Part shown: piece after piece, positions 25,120 to 32,609 of the stretch
How the letters are laid out: every line of letters begins with the position of its first letter
Position numbering within the stretch: the first letter of the stretch is position 1
Origin: Halobaculum halobium
Lineage (GTDB): Archaea > Halobacteriota > Halobacteria > Halobacteriales > Haloferacaceae
Reading direction: 5' to 3'
Assembly (NCBI RefSeq): GCF_030127145.1
Contig: NZ_CP126158.1
Location: 682,001 to 746,000, forward strand
DNA: 64,000 bases
Notes under the pieces: generated by a model
The model's database searches: none
What the model saw: only the letters and a program-made list of their open reading frames with translations
Told to the model about the DNA's origin: nothing
Position numbers and translations under genes: made by a program

Positions 25120-25749
25120 TCAGGGACCTTTTCCAGCGTCGACCCACTCCTCGGTGAATCCGAGTACCCGAAGATCACCACTCACACTCGTTCCAGCGTC
25201 GTCCCCGTCCGTCACAAAGTACATGTCCGGCCGGAAAACATCACCAGGTTCAAGAACGTATGGATTACTGGTGGTGAAATCCCGGTTTCCTGCACGGTAG
25301 TTGGACGGGAGAGCAGTTGCCCCGTTAGGCTGTCCTGCATTAGCTACTGCATCATTGTAGATACCGAAGCCGATACCTTCGTCTTCAAGTTCCGTCTCAA
25401 TATTTCCTTCGAGGCTCTCTTCAGCAGAGTTAGCCGCTGATGCGTTTCCGTCATCAAGGAAGATCGCTGCATTTTGATCACCTTGATTCTGAATCGCAAA
25501 GACATCGTGGAATTCACTGGTTGCATCAGTATTCAGCTGGTCAAACCCTACTTCGAGCTCACCATTGTTAGCGAGAGATGAGTACTGACTACCCGCCGGA
25601 ACCATCCGGAGGTACGCATCCCCATCACCAACAACCGAGACAGAAACATCACGTTCTGCGCTCACACTACTAAACGCACCCGTACCCATTGCAGCGGCCG
25701 TACCGGCCGCGAGCGATCCCACACCTGCGATGAACTTTCGCCGTTCCAT
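25120..25749 (-). CDS. DUF1102 exported protein, candidate TasA/camelysin-like fibre subunit
   Basis: 209 residues. The N-terminus ERRKFIAGVGSLAAGTAAAM has a twin-arginine-like motif and a short hydrophobic core ending GTGAFSSVSAERDVSVSVVG. This Gly-x-x-Ala-Phe followed by a beta strand is like the GxxAxF region of SipW-dependent TasA/CalY precursors. The body is Asn/Gln/Gly-rich and beta-predicted (EFHDVFAIQNQGDQNAAIFL, YVLEPGDVFRPDMYF), with no membrane anchor. Codon use differs from neighbours: a 60-base line at 25381 has 29 G+C (48 percent by hand count) against 46 of 60 in the adjoining gene at 24001. That suggests recent transfer. Function as a fibre subunit is inference. Confidence 0.78.
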   Translation of the reverse strand: MERRKFIAGVGSLAAGTAAAMGTGAFSSVSAERDVSVSVVGDGDAYLRMVPAGSQYSSLANNGELEVGFDQLNTDATSEFHDVFAIQNQGDQNAAIFLDDGNASAANSAEESLEGNIETELEDEGIGFGIYNDAVANAGQPNGATALPSNYRAGNRDFTTSNPYVLEPGDVFRPDMYFVTDGDDAGTSVSGDLRVLGFTEEWVDAGKGP

Positions 25750-26129
25750 TGGTATTCACGCACACCGTTTCCGGGGTGTGCTCACTCACCCATACCAGGG
25801 GGGACATTACTGTATTGAGCCGTCAGAGCGATCGAAGGTTCGCGCTGTGATACCCGAAGCCCGGACCTGAAACGGGTTGCGCGCTCGATAACAGTACGAC
25901 TGTTGCTGACTCGTGGATCCCCGACATATCGCCTGAAAACCCCAGTATCTGGATATCAGGTGCGGTCTGATGGCGACGCCGATTTGTGATTCGAGGTCAA
26001 ATCAGGTGAAATAAAACCGAATCCTCACTGGAGATACTGGTGGTATTTAAACATCTTCGACCAGGTGACACTAAACGAAAATAACGATTACACTTATCTG
26101 CTGATAGGTGTCAGACAAATGTAGGCAAC
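25750..26129. other. low-GC divergent promoter region of the DUF1102/regulator cluster
   Basis: 380 bases without a gene. The part before the regulator is strikingly AT-rich: 21 of 60 bases are G or C in the line from 26041. TATA-like elements for the rightward regulator are ATTTAAAC (about 26043-26050) and ACTTATC (about 26093-26099), the latter about 30 bases before the ATG. AGGTGACACT (26073-26082) and AGGTGTCAGA (26106-26115) are similar 10-mers on either side of the second box, possible binding sites. The leftward gene has the nested hairpin described separately. Confidence 0.6.
25751..25796 (-). promoter_or_regulatory. nested inverted repeat in the 5' leader of the DUF1102 gene
   Basis: GCACACC (25760-25766) - 8 bases - GGTGTGC (25775-25781) is a perfect 7-base inverted repeat. 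Around it GGTAT (25751-25755) pairs with ATACC (25792-25796). It starts two bases upstream of the start codon at 25749. It could be an operator or, in RNA, a hairpin that hides the start codon. Confidence 0.55.
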
Positions 26130-26747
26130 ATGTCGGGAACGAAGCTGTCAGGCGGTGCCGACTCGGTCGCGGAACCGGGTGGACCTGACGAGGACGGGGA
26201 ACCGAGCCCCCCCGACGTCACGGAGGACGAGATCTTCGACGTGCTCTCCAATCGGCGCCGGCGGCACGCGCTGCACGCGATCGCGGGGGCCGAAAACGAG
26301 ACTCACGACCTGGGCGAGCTCTCCGAGCGCGTGGCCGCGTGGGAGAACGAGATCGACGTGGCCGAGGTGGACTACGCCGAGCGCAAACGGGTGTACACCG
26401 CGCTCCAGCAGTCGCACCTCCCGCGACTCGACGAAGTGGGGCTCGTCGAGTTCGACAAGGACCGCGGCACCGTCGACGCCACCCCCGCGCTGGAGGACGT
26501 GGAGATCTACCTCGACGTCGTCCGCGGCAACGAGATCCCCTGGAGCGAGTACTACCTCGGGCTCTCGGGCGTCTCGGCGGCGCTGCTGCTGGCCGTGTGG
26601 GTGAACGCGTTCCCGTTCACGATGGTGCCCGACCTCGGGTGGTTCGCGTTCGTCGTCGTCGCGTTCTCCGTCTCGGCGGCCGCGAACCGCTACTACTCGA
26701 GAGACATGAAACTCGGCGGCGACAGTTCGCCAGCGGAACTGGAGTGA
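26130..26747 (+). CDS. membrane-anchored HTH regulator (haloarchaeal DUF7344-like)
   Basis: 205 residues. Residues 30-130 form the HTH domain seen in many haloarchaea (DEIFDVLSNRRRRHALHAI, then ELSERVAAWENEIDVAEVDY, ERKRVYTALQQSHLPRLDEVGLVEFD). Two helices follow (GLSGVSAALLLAVWVNAF, GWFAFVVVAFSVSAAANRYY), so the DNA-binding part is tethered to the membrane on the inside. It is divergent from the DUF1102 gene and three bases upstream of another exported protein, so it probably controls this cluster. A membrane-bound regulator next to exported subunits would let it sense assembly or the envelope (inference). Confidence 0.8.
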   Translation: MSGTKLSGGADSVAEPGGPDEDGEPSPPDVTEDEIFDVLSNRRRRHALHAIAGAENETHDLGELSERVAAWENEIDVAEVDYAERKRVYTALQQSHLPRLDEVGLVEFDKDRGTVDATPALEDVEIYLDVVRGNEIPWSEYYLGLSGVSAALLLAVWVNAFPFTMVPDLGWFAFVVVAFSVSAAANRYYSRDMKLGGDSSPAELE

Positions 26748-26750
26748 CTC

Positions 26751-27260
26751 ATGGGACGAACCGCGCTCCGCGTCGTGCTGCTCGTGGTCATCGCCGCCGG
26801 CGTGAGCGGCGCGACCGTCGGGAGCGCCGGGTTCAGCGCCGTCGAAGCCGACCGCACCGTGAGCGTGAACGTCGTGGGGAACGACGAGGCGTACGTCGGC
26901 GTCGTCGCCTGCGAGAAGTCCGCTAATGCGGGGAATGGGAAGGGCCCCGTGCGCGTGTGGGTGACGAACCGCTACACCGACGAGATGACCGTGGAGTCGA
27001 TCACCAGCGACGACGCCGTCCGAAGGAACCCCGACCAGCGGCTCGGGACCGTCGATCCGGGCGAGCGTGAGCACCTCAACCCGGTGTTCGCGTCTGCGGT
27101 CTCCTCGGTGACCGTCGAGGTGTCCGCCGACGGCCTCGACGCGTCGGTCACGCGGACGGTCACCTCGAAGACGGACTGTCCGTTCTCGACGGGGAACGCC
27201 AACGGAAAGACGAACGCGTCGACCACCGCGACCGGAACCGCCACGAACGCCTCCGGTTGA
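26751..27260 (+). CDS. exported DUF1102-like protein, second candidate subunit
   Basis: 169 residues. After a basic start and hydrophobic core (RVVLLVVIAAGVSGATV) comes GSAGFSAVEADRTVSVNVVG, directly alignable to GTGAFSSVSAERDVSVSVVG of the DUF1102 protein 1 kb away; DEAYVGV likewise matches DAYLRM. A beta-rich domain follows (VRVWVTNRYTDEMTVESI, VTVEVSADGLDASVTRTV). Cysteines in VVACEKS and KTDCPFS could form a disulfide. The end is a Thr/Asn/Ala-rich tail (STTATGTATNASG), a likely glycosylated stretch. It follows the regulator by three bases and is cotranscribed. Confidence 0.75.
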   Translation: MGRTALRVVLLVVIAAGVSGATVGSAGFSAVEADRTVSVNVVGNDEAYVGVVACEKSANAGNGKGPVRVWVTNRYTDEMTVESITSDDAVRRNPDQRLGTVDPGEREHLNPVFASAVSSVTVEVSADGLDASVTRTVTSKTDCPFSTGNANGKTNASTTATGTATNASG

Positions 27261-27316
27261 TCGCCCCGACGCTCGACTATCGACGCCGTTTTTTGGTCGC
27301 CGTCTTCAGGAACGGT

Positions 27317-27541
27317 ATGCCCGCTCGCCGCCCGTACGACGACACCAAATCGCTGCTCGCGGCGATCCTCGGCGTTCCCGCGCTCGCCGGACTGGTGTAT
27401 TTCATGCTCGTCGCCGTCAACGTCGCGTGGCGCGAGTACGGACTCGCGGTCGGTGCCGTCGTCTTCGTCGTCGGCTTCGTCGGCCTCTCGTACGGCTCCT
27501 ACCGCGCCGTCGAACTGGTCCGCTCGTCGGGCGGCCGCTGA
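27317..27541 (+). CDS. small two-helix membrane protein
   Basis: 74 residues: LLAAILGVPALAGLVYFMLVAVNV and GLAVGAVVFVVGFVGLSYGSY are two membrane helices, with short charged ends. The chosen ATG at 27317 begins MPARRPYDDTKS. It lies 56 bases after the exported protein and could be the last gene of that unit. No family recognised. Confidence 0.6.
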   Translation: MPARRPYDDTKSLLAAILGVPALAGLVYFMLVAVNVAWREYGLAVGAVVFVVGFVGLSYGSYRAVELVRSSGGR

Positions 27542-27632
27542 CTCACCTCACGGGGTCCCGCCGACCACCCGCCGCGACCGACCTCGCGGGGGACTGCCAA
27601 GCTTTACACTATTGCGAGTAAACTCCGAACAC

Positions 27633-28871
27633 ATGAGCCGAAACTACGACTCGCTCCACGACCCGAACGCGGAGTACACGATGCGGGAGCTGTCGAGCGA
27701 GACGATGGGCGCGACGGCGAAGCGAGGCGGCGGCCGCGACGTGGAGATCACGGACGTGCAGTGCACGATGGTCGACGGCAACTTCCCGTGGACGCTCGTG
27801 CGCGTGTACACCGACGCCGGCATCGTCGGCACGGGCGAGGCGTACTGGGGCGCGGGCGTCCCCGAACTCATCGAGCGCATGAAGCCGATGATCGTCGGGG
27901 AGAACCCCCTGGACATCGACCGCCTGTACGAGCACCTCATCCAGAAGATGTCGGGCGAGGGCTCCGTCGAGGGCGTCACCGTCACCGCCATCTCCGGCAT
28001 CGAGATCGCGCTCCACGACCTGGCCGGCAAGATCCTCGAGATCCCCGCCTACCAGCTGCTGGGCGGCAAGTACCGCGACGAGATGCGCGTCTACTGCGAC
28101 TGCCACACCGAGGAGGAGGCGGATCCGGAGGCGTGCGCCGACGAGGCCGAGCGCGTCGTCGAGGAACTTGGCTACGACGCCCTCAAATTCGACCTCGACG
28201 TGCCGTCGGGCCACGAGAAGGACCGTGCGAACCGCCACCTGCGCCCGGGCGAGATCCGCCACAAAGCCGAGATCGTCGAGGCCGTCACCGAGCGCGTGAA
28301 AGACCGCGCGGACGTCGCGTTCGACTGCCACTGGACGTTCTCGGGCGGCAGCGCGAAGCGCCTCGCGGACGCCATCGAGGAGTACGACGTGTGGTGGCTC
28401 GAAGACCCCGTCCCGCCGGAGAACCTCGAGGTCCAAGAGGAGGTCACGAAGTCCACGGTCACGCCGATCACCGTCGGCGAGAACCGCTACCGCGTGACCG
28501 AGGAGCGCCGCCTCATCGAGAACCAAGCGGTCGACATCATCGCGCCCGACATGCCGAAGGTCGGCGGGATGCGCGAGACCCGCAAGATCGCCGACGTGGC
28601 GAACCAGTACTACGTCCCGGTCGCGATGCACAACGTCTCCTCGCCGGTCGCGACGATGGCGAGCGCCCACGTCGGCGCTGCCATCCCGAACTCGCTGGCC
28701 GTCGAGTACCACTCCTACGAACTCGGCTGGTGGGAGGACCTGGTCGAGGAGGACGTGATCGAGGACGGGTACATCACCGTCCCGGAGGAGCCCGGCATCG
28801 GCGTCACCCTCGACATGGACACCGTCGAGGAGCACATGGTCGACGGCGAGACGCTGTTCGACGGGGCGTAA
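27633..28871 (+). CDS. gad: enolase-superfamily sugar-acid dehydratase, likely D-gluconate dehydratase
   Basis: 412 residues from the ATG at 27633, with a TATA-like CTTTACA about 28 bases upstream. It is a mandelate racemase/muconate lactonising type enolase-superfamily member: catalytic Lys in DALKFDLDVPSG, metal ligands in AFDCHW, WLEDP and TVGEN, and the His base in MHNVSSPVAT. Length and the start DPNAEYTMREL match the haloarchaeal gluconate dehydratase of the semi-phosphorylative Entner-Doudoroff pathway, which converts gluconate to 2-keto-3-deoxygluconate. D-xylonate dehydratase is a close relative, so substrate identity is probable rather than certain. Confidence 0.75.
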   Translation: MSRNYDSLHDPNAEYTMRELSSETMGATAKRGGGRDVEITDVQCTMVDGNFPWTLVRVYTDAGIVGTGEAYWGAGVPELIERMKPMIVGENPLDIDRLYEHLIQKMSGEGSVEGVTVTAISGIEIALHDLAGKILEIPAYQLLGGKYRDEMRVYCDCHTEEEADPEACADEAERVVEELGYDALKFDLDVPSGHEKDRANRHLRPGEIRHKAEIVEAVTERVKDRADVAFDCHWTFSGGSAKRLADAIEEYDVWWLEDPVPPENLEVQEEVTKSTVTPITVGENRYRVTEERRLIENQAVDIIAPDMPKVGGMRETRKIADVANQYYVPVAMHNVSSPVATMASAHVGAAIPNSLAVEYHSYELGWWEDLVEEDVIEDGYITVPEEPGIGVTLDMDTVEEHMVDGETLFDGA

Positions 28872-29075
28872 GCCGAAGTCGGATTCACCGAACGGAGTAC
28901 TGCGTCGTCTGTCGATCCGTCGCCTCGTTTGACGCCCCGGGTGCGTTCGGTGTCGGGCGGTCCGGCGTCCCCGGATCGACCGAGCCCGTTTCTGGTGTTC
29001 GTCGTGGCCGGCGTCTACCGGGGCGATCGATAGCCGACCCCCGTAGTCGGGACGGTCGAGGGAGTGACCTGGAAG

Positions 29076-29722
29076 TCACGGGAGTGCGTCGTCGCGTCGA
29101 GCGGTAGCGTCGTCCAGCCGAACGTCCAACCGCCAGGCGGCCCACACCAGGGACGCGACGAGCAGGGCCGCGGCGACCGGGCGGAGCCACGCGACCGCCG
29201 TCAGCGCCGCGCTCGTCGCCTGCAGTCCGAGGACGATGAACACCAGCGGCCCACAGCAGGCGGTCCCCGACAGCAGCGCGGGCAGTCCAGCCGCGAGCCC
29301 CGAGGCCGGCGAGACGCCGCAGGCGGCGGGTCGCCGCCACGCCAGCGTCGACAGTGCGAGGTTCGCGCCCACGAGTCCGGCGAGAGCCCCCGCCGCAGAG
29401 AGCGTCGCCGGCGTGAGAAGCACCTCGACCGGCCCGAGCGTCACGAGCGCGACCGCCTCGCCCGCGAGCGCTCGCGAGAGCGGGACGGCGGCGAGCGTCA
29501 CGTCGACCGCCGGCGCGTCGGCGCCCGCGCCCGCCGATCGCGACCGTCCGAGGTCGCCGACGGCGACGAGGTACACGAGCGTGTACAGCGCCGTCGCCGC
29601 GACGCCGACCGCGGCGGCGACGCGGTCGCCGAGGGCCGTCGCCAGCGCGCGACGAGTCCGACCAGCCGCGGCGGCAGCAGCGCCAGCGGTGTCGAACGGT
29701 CGGCGGCGATCTCACCCGACAT
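29076..29722 (-). pseudogene. four-helix membrane protein gene with an apparent frameshift
   Basis: The start ATG at 29722 overlaps the stop of the DUF3179 gene and reads MSGEIAADRSTPLALLPPRL, but that frame turns into an Arg/Ser-rich shadow. Coding character moves to a second frame around 29640-29665, which reads ALATALGDRVAAAVGVAATA and goes on through four helices to the stop at 29076. In the second frame no usual start codon exists before GTG 29576, which would cut off the first helix. Joining the frames by a one-base change gives a complete protein of about 215 residues with the Cys motif GTACCGPLVF. It is either a true frameshift mutation or a sequence error. Function unknown. Confidence 0.6.
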
Positions 29723-30797
29723 ACTCGACCCCGGGGTAGAAGCCGCCCATGGCGTGCCACATGGCGTCGAAACCGTACACCGGTTCCAGCGGGAGATCCG
29801 CCGCCGGGTGCACCGCCCCGTCGACGCGGACGCGACCCGCGGCGTCGGTGGGCGTCACGTCGGCCCCGGCCGTCCGGTAGGTCCACCCGGTGTCCAACGC
29901 GGGGTCGTGAACGGCGACGATCGACCTATCCCCGCTCGCGAGCATCCCGCGCTCGCGCAGCGCCGACTTGTCGAACGCCAGCGCGCGGTCGGCGGTCCGG
30001 ACGCCGATCACGACCCGCTTCGCGTCGGCCCGCGTCTCCGTCCACCCGTCGTCGAGCGTGGCGAACAGCGGCCCGCCGCCGCCGTAGTAGCCGCTGGTAG
30101 GGTTGTAGTTGCCGTAGGGATCCGAGCCGTATCGCTTGGCGTACCCGGTGTCCTCGGTCAGCACGAGGGTGTCGGGGTGAGCGTCGCGCCAGCGACCCCA
30201 GGTGGTCCAGACGAGCCGGAACTCGTCGAGTTGGTCGCCCTCCCGCGGCCCGTCGACGGCAGTCGCGAGCACCTGCGGCCACCGGGAGTCGGTCGCCCTG
30301 TCGTACAGCACGAGGTTGTTGTTCACCAGTCGTCCCGAGACGCCGAAGGTGGTGTCGCCCCGCCGGAAGCCCATCGCCGTGCCGGTCAGCGGACAGTACG
30401 TGACCGCGACGGGCGTCCCGTCGAGCACGTCGTTCGCGACCTCGTGCCAGACGAGGACGTGCTGGGGGTACGCCTTCACGTCCTCCGTGCCGGCGTACCC
30501 GAACACGATGTCGCCGTCGCCCAGCGAGCCCTCGCCTGCCGGTGCGAACTGCGGGTCGTCGACCGAGGGGATGCCGTCTGTTCCGGGGCCGCCGGAGACG
30601 GTCGATTCGCGGATCGTCTCGTGGGCCCATGGCTGGTGGAGACCGTCGTCCCTCGCGGGCGGACCCCCGACGGAACCGCCCGCTAGACCGTCGACGTCGC
30701 CCGGAACCCCGTCGGAGCCGGCACAGCCCGCCAGCCCCGCGAGGGCCGCGACACCGACGCCGCGGAGCAGCGACCGACGCGTGCGGGTACCTCTCAT
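29712..30797 (-). CDS. DUF3179 domain lipoprotein
   Basis: 361 residues from the ATG at 30797. A Tat signal (RTRRSLLRGVGVAALAG) ends in a lipobox LAGC, so the protein is exported folded and lipid-anchored. The DUF3179 signatures are clear: VLVWHEVANDVLDG, VTYCPLTGTAMGF, RLVNNNLVLYDRATDSRWPQ and YPGVEYVG at the end. The conserved Cys and His in these blocks suggest a metal or redox site, but the family has no proven function. The gene next downstream overlaps its stop codon. Confidence 0.85.
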   Translation of the reverse strand: MRGTRTRRSLLRGVGVAALAGLAGCAGSDGVPGDVDGLAGGSVGGPPARDDGLHQPWAHETIRESTVSGGPGTDGIPSVDDPQFAPAGEGSLGDGDIVFGYAGTEDVKAYPQHVLVWHEVANDVLDGTPVAVTYCPLTGTAMGFRRGDTTFGVSGRLVNNNLVLYDRATDSRWPQVLATAVDGPREGDQLDEFRLVWTTWGRWRDAHPDTLVLTEDTGYAKRYGSDPYGNYNPTSGYYGGGGPLFATLDDGWTETRADAKRVVIGVRTADRALAFDKSALRERGMLASGDRSIVAVHDPALDTGWTYRTAGADVTPTDAAGRVRVDGAVHPAADLPLEPVYGFDAMWHAMGGFYPGVEYVG

Positions 30798-30887
30798 ACG
30801 CGATATAACGTCGACTCCGGACAAAGCCGTGCGCCGGTCGTGCGAACCGCTCGCACGGCAGGCGTGTCGCGTCGGCGGCGATCCCGA

Positions 30888-31424
30888 CTACTCCGCTGTC
30901 GATCCCCGCAAGCGGTCGGCGATCTTCTGCCCTTCCGAGCGGGCGTCGTCTTCCAGCACCGCGACCCCGTCGTCCACGACGACCGCTCCGGGCGCAACCA
31001 CGTCCGCGCAGATCCCACCGCGGCGACCTCGAAGCGCGCTGGCGACGCCGGCCTCGTCGGCGACCTCCTCGACGTGCGCACACGGCGGTCGCGGCCGGGT
31101 TCCCCGCAGGACCGCGCCGGCGTCGGCGTCGCCGAGGCGAAACGTGGCCCCCAAGAGGGCTTCGAGGTCGGCGCCGCGGACGACGACGTTGCGGCGGTGG
31201 CGGCCGTCGGTGAGGTCGATGTCGAACTCGTCTCGGATCGCCTCCAGCGCCTCGACGGCGACGACAGTCACCTCGCACACGTCGAACGGCGAGTAGTACC
31301 CCCGGCCGGTCAGGTAGCGGTCCCCCTCGACACCGCCCTCGACGAGACGGACGCGGTCGTGCTCGACCATCGGGGCCGAGTCCTCGCGAGCGGTGTACAA
31401 CGCCTCGACGCGTGCTGTCGGCAT
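30888..31424 (-). CDS. MOSC domain protein
   Basis: 178 residues from the ATG at 31424 (MPTARVEALYTAREDSAP). The MOSC fold is shown by GGVEGDRYLTGRGYYS, RNVVVRGADLEALLG and the catalytic-cysteine block RPRPPCAHVEEV. MOSC proteins bind or move sulfur for the molybdenum cofactor. The longer open frame upstream runs through blh in another frame and is ignored. It is 71 bases downstream of blh on the same strand. Confidence 0.85.
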   Translation of the reverse strand: MPTARVEALYTAREDSAPMVEHDRVRLVEGGVEGDRYLTGRGYYSPFDVCEVTVVAVEALEAIRDEFDIDLTDGRHRRNVVVRGADLEALLGATFRLGDADAGAVLRGTRPRPPCAHVEEVADEAGVASALRGRRGGICADVVAPGAVVVDDGVAVLEDDARSEGQKIADRLRGSTAE

Positions 31425-31495
31425 CGGTCCGGTCGTCTCTATGCGACCGAGCGGCTTGAATCCGACCGGGTGCGGTCGCGCCCGTGGAGCGGCAC

Positions 31496-32605
31496 TCACG
31501 ACGGCGGGCCGGCCAGTCCCGCGCCCTGTACGCGGTCCATCCACGCGACGACCGCCACGTGGGGCAGCGTCAACACGGCGATGAACACGAGGTACAGGGC
31601 CGCCAGCGTCGCCGGCGCCGTGTCGACGCCCGCGACGAGGGCGACGGCGGCGAGCAACGCGATCGAGACGGCCGTCAACGGCAGCGCGTCGCGGCCGACG
31701 CGTGCGAGCGCGGCGAGTTCGTCGCCGTCGGCGGCGGCGCGACGCGCAGCCGGGTCGACCTCGACCAGTCGGGCGACGTGGCGCAGCGAGTGCCACGCGC
31801 AGAAGTAGACGCCGACCGCGACGAGGGGCGGAACGACGAGGAAGTACACCCACAGCAGCAGCGTCTCCGCGGCGTCGCGCCGCCACCCCGCGTCGCCCGC
31901 GCTCACCCGGCGGCGGCCAGCGAGCACGGTCGCAACCGTCACGACGGCGAACGCGGCGCCGAGCGCACCTCTGGCGCCCGGTGTGAAGATCCACGCCGAT
32001 CCCAGTTCGCGCCCGAACAGCGCCACCCACGCGTCGACGACCTGTCGGTAGCGGTCGGGGAACCGAAGCAGCGGGACGAGCATCGGCAGGCCGCCCCGGA
32101 CCAGTACCGTCCCCAGACGGACGCCCGCGCCCTCGAGGTGTCGACTCCCGATCGAATCGAGCGCGTAGAGGTCGCCCTGTCCCCAGTGGAGCCACGTGAG
32201 CCCCACGAATAGCGCCGCCGACGCGACGGGGGCCAGCGCCCACAACGCCGCGTAGGCGCCGCCCAACACGAGGTACCCGATCCCGACCGCGAGAAGCCAC
32301 CGCGGGGTGGGCGTTCGTCCCGCCGTTCGCGCCGGGGCGAGGTGATCGACCGCGCCGTGGGGGAGTCCAACCACGAGCGCGCTCGCCGCCAGCGGCGCGT
32401 ATCGGACCCAGGCCGGCAGCGCCGGGTCGACGCCCAGCGCCCCGACCGTCGCGGCGACCGCCGCGAGGGCGCCGAGCACGAACCAGCCGGGACGACACCC
32501 GACCACGAACATCACTCGCCGGGCCGACGGCTTCGGGGCGGAACCGGCGGTCGCGGCCGCCGTCCGTGCACCGGCAGACTCCTCGCCGCCGGCGGTGTCC
32601 GACAT
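31496..32605 (-). CDS. blh: Brp/Blh family beta-carotene 15,15'-dioxygenase
   Basis: 369 residues, eight or so membrane helices. Conserved His blocks that bind the iron are GLPHGAVDHL, LTWLHWGQGD, CAWHSLRHVARL and LTLPHVAVVAW. It cleaves beta-carotene to two retinals, the chromophore for the opsin encoded 1 kb upstream. Spacing to crtY is only four bases, so the pair is co-expressed: CrtY makes its substrate. A hydrophilic Ala/Ser-rich N-terminus of about 30 residues precedes the first helix. Confidence 0.92.
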   Translation of the reverse strand: MSDTAGGEESAGARTAAATAGSAPKPSARRVMFVVGCRPGWFVLGALAAVAATVGALGVDPALPAWVRYAPLAASALVVGLPHGAVDHLAPARTAGRTPTPRWLLAVGIGYLVLGGAYAALWALAPVASAALFVGLTWLHWGQGDLYALDSIGSRHLEGAGVRLGTVLVRGGLPMLVPLLRFPDRYRQVVDAWVALFGRELGSAWIFTPGARGALGAAFAVVTVATVLAGRRRVSAGDAGWRRDAAETLLLWVYFLVVPPLVAVGVYFCAWHSLRHVARLVEVDPAARRAAADGDELAALARVGRDALPLTAVSIALLAAVALVAGVDTAPATLAALYLVFIAVLTLPHVAVVAWMDRVQGAGLAGPPS

Positions 32606-32609
32606 CGCG

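Noticed and set aside
28885-29886. Long minus-strand open frame of 333 codons
   Set aside because: The translation is almost wholly Arg/Gly/Pro-rich and overlaps the membrane-protein and DUF3179 genes in other frames; typical GC-rich shadow.
31425-32498. N-terminal extension of the MOSC protein through blh
   Set aside because: The frame is open, but the translation is Arg-rich and out of frame with blh, whose His motifs are clear.
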